DNA of 20,982 bases, taken from IMG/VR virus record IMGVR_UViG_3300023179_000598, positions 1 to 20,982 of that record; one strand, given 5' to 3'. Numbering within the stretch: the first letter of the stretch is position 1; every line of letters starts with the position of its first letter. The translations under genes were made by a program, and so were the position numbers. The DNA comes from a virus. This document shows positions 13,782 through 20,200 of this stretch, in pieces. Below the pieces are notes generated by a model that saw only the letters and a program-made list of their open reading frames with translations, was not told where the DNA came from and did not search any database.

Positions 13782-15166
13782 TGGATTATTTTTATGATGG
13801 GCAGGTAAGAAGATACCTAGCACAATTTATGCGAATAATGAGTAACTTTAGCTACAAAGATGCTAAAGGAAAACTTGTACAGGTGCCAGTTCGCTATGGC
13901 GATATGAACAGGCAAGTAGCACAGATTATCAATAAAAATACTGAGAATGTCATGCCAACTGTACCTTTTATCAGTTGCTATATTGACAATATTAATTTTG
14001 ATAGAAATAGATTACAAGACCCTACCTTTATCAGCACTGTGAATATTCGCGAAATGGAATACGATGAACAGGGTAATCAATACTTAAATCAACAAGGTAG
14101 TAACTACACAGTTGAAAGAATTATGCCCTGTCCTCATGAGATTACATTCCATGTGGAAATATGGACCAGTAACACTGATCAAAAATTACAAATTTGGGAA
14201 CAAATAGCGGTATTGTTTAATCCTAGCATGGAATTACAGACTACAGACAACTATATTGACTGGACCAGTTTAAGCGTTTTAACATTAGATAATCAGGTAT
14301 GGAGTAATAGAAGTATACCTCAGGGGACGGAACAAGACATTGATATCTTAAAAATGGTGTTCAAGGCTCCTATCTGGATTACTCCTCCAGCTAAGGTTAA
14401 AAAGTTAGGAATTATTACAAAAATTGTATCCGATGTTCATTCTATAGCGGCAGGAATTTTAAGTGAAGAAAATACTCATGTTGGAGCATTAATTAGCTTT
14501 GGTGACCAGGCAACACGAGTATTAGTTACACCCGGAAACTACAGTTTGCTGGTTACAAATAACAGTGCTGTACTGGTTAACTCAAACAGCAAAGGCGACG
14601 AACTTGATACCACTGATCCGCGAAACATTGCTTCTTGGTATAAATTATTAGATTTTTACCCAGGAAAATTCAAGGCAGGATTAAGTCAGTTAAGATTGAC
14701 CAAACCCAGTGGTGGTGAAATCGTAGCCTATGTAAGTGTTGATCCATTAGACGACACTAGGATGATTCTTAATTTTGACGAAGAAACAATGGCATCAAAT
14801 ACTGTAATTGCCGGAAGAACAACAGTTGACGCAATTATTAACCCTGAAACCTATAATCCATTAGGAGTTGCGGCAGGAACTAGATTCTTGATCTTAGATG
14901 ATATTAATAAAAATTTAGATACACCAAATTATACAGGACCGCTAGCATGGAAAAATTCTCACGGTACTGATTTTAAGGCCAATGCCAACGACATTATCGA
15001 ATGGGACGGGCAGCAATGGAATATCTTGTTCGATTCAACTAATGTGTCTACACTTACCTATATAACTAATTCTTATACAGGAGTTCAGTATAAGTGGGAA
15101 GATCAAGTTTGGTCAAAGAGTTACGAAGGACTGTATAATAGAGAGCTTTGGCGTTTGATACTATGA
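13781..15166 (+). CDS. gp15: Tail sheath stabiliser / tail completion protein (T4 gp15-like), enlarged
   Basis: Forms the terminal ring that caps the tube and sheath and connects the tail to the neck. The first 215 residues are the family core: MDYFYDGQVRRYLAQFMRIM (1-20), VPVRYGDMNRQ (35-45), ERIMPCPHEITFHVEIWTSN (112-131), then NPSMELQTTDN and KMVFKAPIWITPPA (191-204). T4 gp15 is 272 residues, so residues 216-461 are an extension; it has a domain resembling beta-rich repeats and ends in two WDG-type units, IIEWDGQQW (405-413) and YKWEDQVW (437-444). The start overlaps the gp14 stop by one base. Its TGA overlaps the Nudix start. Confidence 0.9.
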   Translation: MDYFYDGQVRRYLAQFMRIMSNFSYKDAKGKLVQVPVRYGDMNRQVAQIINKNTENVMPTVPFISCYIDNINFDRNRLQDPTFISTVNIREMEYDEQGNQYLNQQGSNYTVERIMPCPHEITFHVEIWTSNTDQKLQIWEQIAVLFNPSMELQTTDNYIDWTSLSVLTLDNQVWSNRSIPQGTEQDIDILKMVFKAPIWITPPAKVKKLGIITKIVSDVHSIAAGILSEENTHVGALISFGDQATRVLVTPGNYSLLVTNNSAVLVNSNSKGDELDTTDPRNIASWYKLLDFYPGKFKAGLSQLRLTKPSGGEIVAYVSVDPLDDTRMILNFDEETMASNTVIAGRTTVDAIINPETYNPLGVAAGTRFLILDDINKNLDTPNYTGPLAWKNSHGTDFKANANDIIEWDGQQWNILFDSTNVSTLTYITNSYTGVQYKWEDQVWSKSYEGLYNRELWRLIL

Positions 15167-15588
15167 GTCAAATAATTTGTAGCGGTGGATTATTTTTATC
15201 TTCGCACACAAAAAGATTTTTGTTTTTATTAAGAAGTCACGGTAAGACAGCCGGTACTTGGGGATTCGTTGGCGGTCGCAAAGAGCCTCACGATTTAACT
15301 CCATACGAAGCATTAAAAAGAGAAACTGAAGAAGAAATTGGTACCGTTAAAGGTATTAAAAAAACTATTCCTCTAGAATTGTTTACCAGCGACGATCAAA
15401 AGTTTCAATATCATACCTATGTGGTTATTGTCGAATATGAGTTTGTTCCGCAACTAAATGACGAACATTCAGGATATGCCTGGTGTAGCTATGAGTGTTG
15501 GCCAAGACCCTTACATCAGGGCGTAAAAAATAGCCTTAACAGTAAAACTATTAAGGCTAAATTAGAACTCTTACTAGAGTTAATTTAA
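15163..15588 (+). CDS. Nudix hydrolase
   Basis: A 141-residue Nudix-fold protein, likely to hydrolyse a nucleoside diphosphate derivative. WGFVGGRKEP (33-42) and RETEEEIGTV (53-62) form the Nudix box, with the metal-binding RE..EE.G (R53, E54, E57, E58, G60) intact. The segment between is one residue longer than the GX5EX7REUXEEXGU consensus and has Asp44 where Glu is usual, so specificity is hard to predict. ATG at 15163 overlaps the gp15 TGA (ATGA) and is preferred to a TTG at 15148, which is inside gp15. It is the last gene of the gp14-gp15 operon; the end of its coding sequence carries a terminator for the gene coming the other way. Confidence 0.85.
   Translation: MSQIICSGGLFLSSHTKRFLFLLRSHGKTAGTWGFVGGRKEPHDLTPYEALKRETEEEIGTVKGIKKTIPLELFTSDDQKFQYHTYVVIVEYEFVPQLNDEHSGYAWCSYECWPRPLHQGVKNSLNSKTIKAKLELLLELI
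15525..15559 (-). terminator. Terminator of the fibre-cluster transcript, inside the Nudix gene
   Basis: Minus-strand reading: stem TAGCCTTAA / TTAAGGCTA (15531-15539 with 15551-15559), an inner 3-bp extension (AGT/ACT), then TTTTTT at 15530-15525. It is about 30 bases beyond the stop of the 85-residue gene and ends transcription from the fibre block. On the plus strand no T-run follows, so it works in one direction only. Confidence 0.8.
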
Positions 15589-15589
15589 A

Positions 15590-15847
15590 TTATTGTAAGT
15601 TTACAGTTGAAACTTTGGGTCCGCCATCAAGACCGTTTTGTTGACCTGGTTGTTGCTGAGACTGTTGAAGCTGAGCTGTAGCCTGACCTCTTACGACATC
15701 AACAACTGGTGCGCTAGTTTCATAGGGAAGTTTAATTAATCCCATAATTACAACATTTAACTCATCGATAGACAAGTTTAAATTCACGCGAGCTTGTTGC
15801 TGTCCTTGCGGTTGAGCGTTTGATTGTGGTAACGGTGTTCCTTGCAT
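15590..15847 (-). CDS. Small Gln-rich conserved phage protein
   Basis: An 85-residue protein made of a conserved core (RVNLNLSIDELNVVIMGLIK then LPYETSAPVVDVVRGQATAQ, about 20-60) between Gln/Pro-rich, probably disordered ends. The core resembles a small family (V-N-L-x-[LF]-S-x-D-E-x-N-x-[IV]-[IL]) that occurs in the fibre region of many aquatic T4-like phages, where it may be a virion or assembly protein; the function is unknown. The start has a strong TAGGAGG Shine-Dalgarno (15854-15860) and a late box GTTAAATA 22 nt upstream. Its stop is one base away from the stop of the Nudix gene. Confidence 0.82.
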   Translation of the reverse strand: MQGTPLPQSNAQPQGQQQARVNLNLSIDELNVVIMGLIKLPYETSAPVVDVVRGQATAQLQQSQQQPGQQNGLDGGPKVSTVNLQ

Positions 15848-15869
15848 AAAATGCCTCCTAATATCTTTC

Positions 15870-15877
15870 TATTTAAC
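15870..15877 (-). promoter_or_regulatory. Late-type promoter box before the 85-aa gene
   Basis: GTTAAATA, 22 nt upstream of the ATG at 15847 and ahead of TAGGAGG. It lies in the 36-bp gap between two small genes. Confidence 0.5.
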
Positions 15878-15883
15878 GATTAA

Positions 15884-16315
15884 TTAGCCGCCGATTGGTG
15901 GATCTTGAACTGGTGGCCCACTAGGAGAGCTAACAACAGACATTGGATCCGGAGGGTTGTAACGCTCCGATTCTGGCACCCACGGTAGCTCTTTGTCGTT
16001 AACTTGAACCTCGGTAACTGTTTTAGCCATGATGGCTTTGGCAATTTGCTCGTTAACATGTCGTTCATATTCGCCAACAACAACAGGCTTTACCCATGAT
16101 AGTACCTGCTCTTCAGTAAGCTGATCATATGGTGTAAAATTGTTGGTATCTAAATTTTTAACATCAATAGGTGTGGCTCCTTGGAATTCACCTGTATTAC
16201 CGTTTTCGTCGGTTCCGATTTTTTTCCAATAGGTTTGAAAGACAACATGATCGGTGTTTTGCCACGCATCGTATTTTTTAAGACCTGTTAACTTCCATGT
16301 ATATGTGATTGCCAT
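15884..16315 (-). CDS. Small fibre-cluster protein (DUF7936-like), paralogue of the 101-aa protein
   Basis: A 143-residue protein. Residues 1-100 match the neighbouring 101-residue protein over their length: MA[IL]TY.W.L.G.KK at the start, then IGTDE(N/D)GN, then (F/I)(T/I)P(Y/H)D.LT.EQ.L.WVK and a charged helix (ERHVNEQIAKAI). Residues 105-143 are a Pro-rich tail missing in the paralogue. Proteins of this kind follow fibre genes in many aquatic T4-like phages and may be fibre-associated, but no function is established. It has a CAGGAGA Shine-Dalgarno and a late box CATAAATA 28 nt upstream that covers the stop of the preceding gene. Confidence 0.85.
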   Translation of the reverse strand: MAITYTWKLTGLKKYDAWQNTDHVVFQTYWKKIGTDENGNTGEFQGATPIDVKNLDTNNFTPYDQLTEEQVLSWVKPVVVGEYERHVNEQIAKAIMAKTVTEVQVNDKELPWVPESERYNPPDPMSVVSSPSGPPVQDPPIGG

Positions 16316-16343
16316 TTAATAATCTCCTGGGCTAATTTTATTT

Positions 16344-16351
16344 TATTTATG
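16344..16351 (-). promoter_or_regulatory. Late-type promoter box before the 143-aa gene
   Basis: CATAAATA, 28 nt upstream of the ATG at 16315. Its TAA is the stop codon of the 66-residue gene. Confidence 0.55.
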
Positions 16352-16547
16352 CTTGATTTGACCACACAACTTTTTGAGCAGACCATTTACCTTCTGGGCA
16401 AAATTCTGATTTTAATCTAATCTTAAGTTGAATTACGCATTTACAAACTTGGCATACTCCAAACTTATTTTTGTCGCAAATGTTACAATTTGACATTCTA
16501 AAATTAACTGTTTTTTCTTCAGCAAACTCGGGCCAAATTTTGTTCAT
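16347..16547 (-). CDS. Small Cys-rich zinc-knuckle protein (paralogue of the one at 11505-11717)
   Basis: A 66-residue protein with C21xxC24-x7-C32xxC35xC37-x12-C50PEGKW, the same pattern as the Cys-rich protein beside the dNMP kinase. It probably binds zinc. Its start overlaps the stop of the 101-residue gene by four bases (ATGA), and an AAAGGA Shine-Dalgarno lies just upstream. Its place between two paralogous fibre-cluster proteins suggests a late role, unlike the other copy. Confidence 0.8.
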   Translation of the reverse strand: MNKIWPEFAEEKTVNFRMSNCNICDKNKFGVCQVCKCVIQLKIRLKSEFCPEGKWSAQKVVWSNQA

Positions 16548-16849
16548 GCTTTTCCTTTTTTGGCAGCAATTTTATTTCTAATATTTTCTTCAATTTTGCG
16601 TTCGGGCTGAGAAGCTACCAAGGTTTTCACCCAGTCAAGGATCTGTTCCTTGGTTAATAAATCGTGTGGAATGAATGCATTTTTTTCTAGGCGGTTAGGG
16701 TCCCAAATCACTGTACTTTTATATTCATCTTTGTTTCCATCCTCGTCAGTACCAATAATTTTCCAATCTGCATGAATTACTACATCGTTGTACGGCGGAA
16801 ATGCCGCTTTTTTATATCCGAGAAGATACCATTCGTATGTTAAGGCCAT
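16544..16849 (-). CDS. Small fibre-cluster protein (DUF7936-like), paralogue of the 143-aa protein
   Basis: A 101-residue protein related along its whole length to residues 1-100 of the 143-residue protein two genes downstream (shared IGTDEDGN, P.D.LT.EQ.L.WVK and an N-terminal MA.TY.W). It ends in a lysine-rich helix (IEENIRNKIAAKKGKA) and lacks the Pro-rich tail. The ATG at 16849 follows an AAGGA Shine-Dalgarno. It is the first gene after the fibre, 27 bp away with no terminator, so it is co-transcribed and may be a fibre partner or chaperone (inference). Confidence 0.85.
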   Translation of the reverse strand: MALTYEWYLLGYKKAAFPPYNDVVIHADWKIIGTDEDGNKDEYKSTVIWDPNRLEKNAFIPHDLLTKEQILDWVKTLVASQPERKIEENIRNKIAAKKGKA

Positions 16850-16876
16850 AATTGTTTGTCCTTGTTTATTGTTTAC

Positions 16877-17230
16877 TTATAGTTTGTGTCTATCTAACAA
16901 TATCTTTTTGAGTTCTTCAATCTCATCTTGTTGATGCTTAACCACTTCAATTAACAATGGTACGATTTTTTCTAGCTGAACGGTTAAGTAATTTTCGCCA
17001 CTTTCAGATTTTCCTTCTTCTCCGGTATCAAACGGGGCAGGTTTGATTGCCATCGGAATTACCGCTTGAACTTCCTGAGCAATTACACCAATATCATGGC
17101 GGTCAATTGGGTTAAATCCGAGGTCATCGACCCAATCGTGCCAGTCAAAGTATACGCCGCGTAGTTGACGAATCATTTCAACAGGATTTTCAATAGTTTT
17201 TATATTTTTCTTTAGTCTTTGATCCGATGA
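16877..17230 (-). other. S74 intramolecular chaperone/autoprotease domain of the fibre
   Basis: The segment SSDQRLKKNI marks the start of the domain; in the family, self-cleavage happens at this Ser with a downstream Lys helping. DIGVIAQEVQAVIP and ENYLTVQLEKIVPLLIEVV are further conserved parts. If cut, the mature fibre lacks these 117 residues. Confidence 0.85.
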
Positions 17231-20200
17231 ATAAGCTGTGATATTACCAGCAGCGTACATATTACCACTCATGTCTAACTGCCAACGATTTGAGCTTGCC
17301 GACCACCCACCGATACGAATAACGTTATCCGCATCTAATCCCATGTTAACAGCATAGTAACCGCCTTTATGGAAGGCAAACATAGCGGCATAGTTACTGG
17401 GACTATAGAAGTATGGACCGTATCCTCCGCCCCCACCGCTATAATACAAACCGATTTGGTACAATGAAGCACTCTGAGCGTTGTATGCTTCTATATAGTT
17501 TGTACCGATACTATTAGATCTCATAAAACCGTTAAGATCCGCATAATAACCAGTATTATCATAATCGTAGAATATTGGCGCTCTTAAAGAACTTGTATGG
17601 TGGAACTGGTCCGACGACAGCTGAGCATATCTGCTCCAACTGTTATTGTCCCATGTACTTCCCCAGTAAAACTGTATTGAACTTCCACTGTCATGGTGAA
17701 TTAGCCATTTGTTATTGCCATTAGTACTGCGAAGACAAATCGAAGGATAAGTGCCAGTGATACTGAGGCTTTCAGTTCCGTAATCACCGCTACCCCAGTT
17801 ACCGTTAATTCGCAAATACCATATACGGCTGGTACTATTAGGGTCAACAAAATAACCTGTGTTATCACTGTCGTATAAAATAGTTGCGTAGAAACTATAG
17901 CTATAATTGTTTATACCGTAGAAAGCAAAGTTTTGCCAGCTGCCAGGATAAGGCCAGCTTGGACGGAACCATACGCTGGTACTGCCGCCACCGTTAACCA
18001 TTTGCCAACCGTATCCGTAACCACCATACGGTGTATAATGCCACGACTGAATCCCTTCAAAGTGACTGGTACTAGGTGGAAAGTTATTGCCAGTACCTAC
18101 GCTCCAACTATCAAAGAAACCGTTACCCCAACTCATAATGGTGTTGGCATCATTGGCGCCCCATCCCATGGTACCGGTCCAGTAGTTGCTATCGCCAATG
18201 TAATCACTACGAGGAGTGTTCCATTTAGCCGTTAAGCCAATGCGATCTTTGGTACGACTGGTTACATAATTTAAGTTGGTATAACTATTCGGGTCAGTAT
18301 AGTAACCTGTGTCATTATAATCGTAGGAGATCGGAATATAAGAGTTAGAGCTACTGACAAGAGGTCCGTTAGTCCATATACCACCGCCCATGTGGAAGCG
18401 AGTATATGTGCCGCCGTTTTCTTTTACTACCACACAGTGGTCTGTTCCAATATAGGGACTACTGCTGTATTGATAGCCTAGCCCATACATGTTACCTAGC
18501 GGCCAGCTTTCACCGATTGTCCAAATAACCTTTTCAGCAGTACCAGACGCATTATAGTCGCCCATGATACCACCTTGGTTATAGATGGCTACATAGTTGT
18601 AATTATAAGTACGTCCTTGGAAGTTGGCTGCGTTAAAGTTACTGGTACTTGCAGGGTCGACGTAATAACCTGTGTTGTTTCTATCATAATAGATATAAGC
18701 ACGAACATCATAGAAATAAACTTGGTCGTCCTGTCTAACATACTGGTTCATGTTAGCAGCATAGGGGTCGTCATAGACAGTTAAGAATCTTGTCCAGTTA
18801 GTCCAGTTAGAGCAGCAGTCACGCAGGCTACGCCAGTAGATACCACTAGGGTTACCACCGTTGACCCAGTTAGCAATAATTTCAGCTGAGCCGCCGGCTC
18901 CATACCCCCAGCCAAAACCTGTACCATAGTACACAGGTGTAATGTTGGTATTACCATAGGTATGATAAGTGTACATACCATAATATGGGAAATTTCGATC
19001 GCTGGTTGTACCACTTATAGGATTACCGTTACTTGCGTATACAATGTAAGGCGTAACATATCTTGAATAACCGCTGATATTGCCTGAAATTTGCTGATTA
19101 ACAGTTAAGGCATATAGGTTAGTAGTTGAGTTAGGATCTACATAATAACCTGTATTGTCATAATCGTAGAAAATTGGTGAACGAACACTACCATAAGGTG
19201 CGTAAATTATTCTGGCAGCAGCATAATCGCCGTCGCTGCCAAAGATATGGTGAATACCTTGATTAGTACTTCTAATTAAGAGGTAGTCAATTGTACCATC
19301 TTGGCCGCCCCAACCGTTTAAAGGAGCACTGAATACACTATTACGTCCATCATCACCTACATAAATTGCTAATGCTGTTACGTTACTCTGAATATACTGA
19401 CCAACAATGAATTGCGGATCGCTGTTATATGTATTTCCAGAAGCACCATTAAAATAAAGTGCTCCTGCTACACCACCGCCCTGCATGTTAAAGACATTAA
19501 CATTGCTGGTTCCATTCATGTCAATATAGTAACCGGTGTTATCGTAGTCATACATGAATGGAACATAAGTTGTTCTGAATAAGTAGACATTGTCTCCACT
19601 ATAACCAAACGCTGCCTGAATATTTCCTGTGTTAATATTCCATATACTGGTACCGTAGTCGTAGCTCTGATGTGCTCTTAGTCTAATACCTGTATAGAAG
19701 TGAACATGTAACGGTTGTGTCCAACCACCTGCTGGCTTACCAATATAGTAATTTAGGTCGCCATCGGTGTGGAAGTTAATAGTCAATCTGTTGCTGGTAC
19801 TTACACTACCGTTACCAATGAATAGTGCTGTCCCGCCGTTGTTTTCTGTGTTTAGTTGATAGAAGAAGCTTTGGCCAGCTGGGTTGGCGTAATAACCTGT
19901 ATTATCGTAGTCGTAAAAGATTGGCGAACGTAAACTTCCACTATAGGCAGCACCGGCAAATCCTCCACTACCATAGAAGAATATTGGATTATTGTTGGCA
20001 TAGATCCAGCTTTGACCTTGACCGGTCATGGCACTCAACCATAAGAATCCCGATGAGTTATTATCTTGGATCTGTAAAGCCGGTGACCATGGTCCTGGAT
20101 AGCTTCCAAAGTTAATTTCACCTTGTCCGTCTTGTTTGATAGTTAAGGCACGAGTTCCACTGCTTGAACCATCGGTGTTAACTTTTAAATATTTTATATT

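Noticed and set aside
15148-15162. TTG start for the Nudix gene
   Set aside because: It lies inside gp15; the ATG at 15163 makes a standard ATGA overlap and the fold starts just after it.
15880-16083. Open frame opposite in phase to the 143-aa gene
   Set aside because: It lies inside a well-supported gene with a visible paralogue, has no Shine-Dalgarno and shows no protein-like pattern.
17933-20115. Several plus- and minus-strand open frames within the fibre gene
   Set aside because: They shadow the long fibre frame; their composition follows its Tyr/Asn/Gly codons and none has a start signal.
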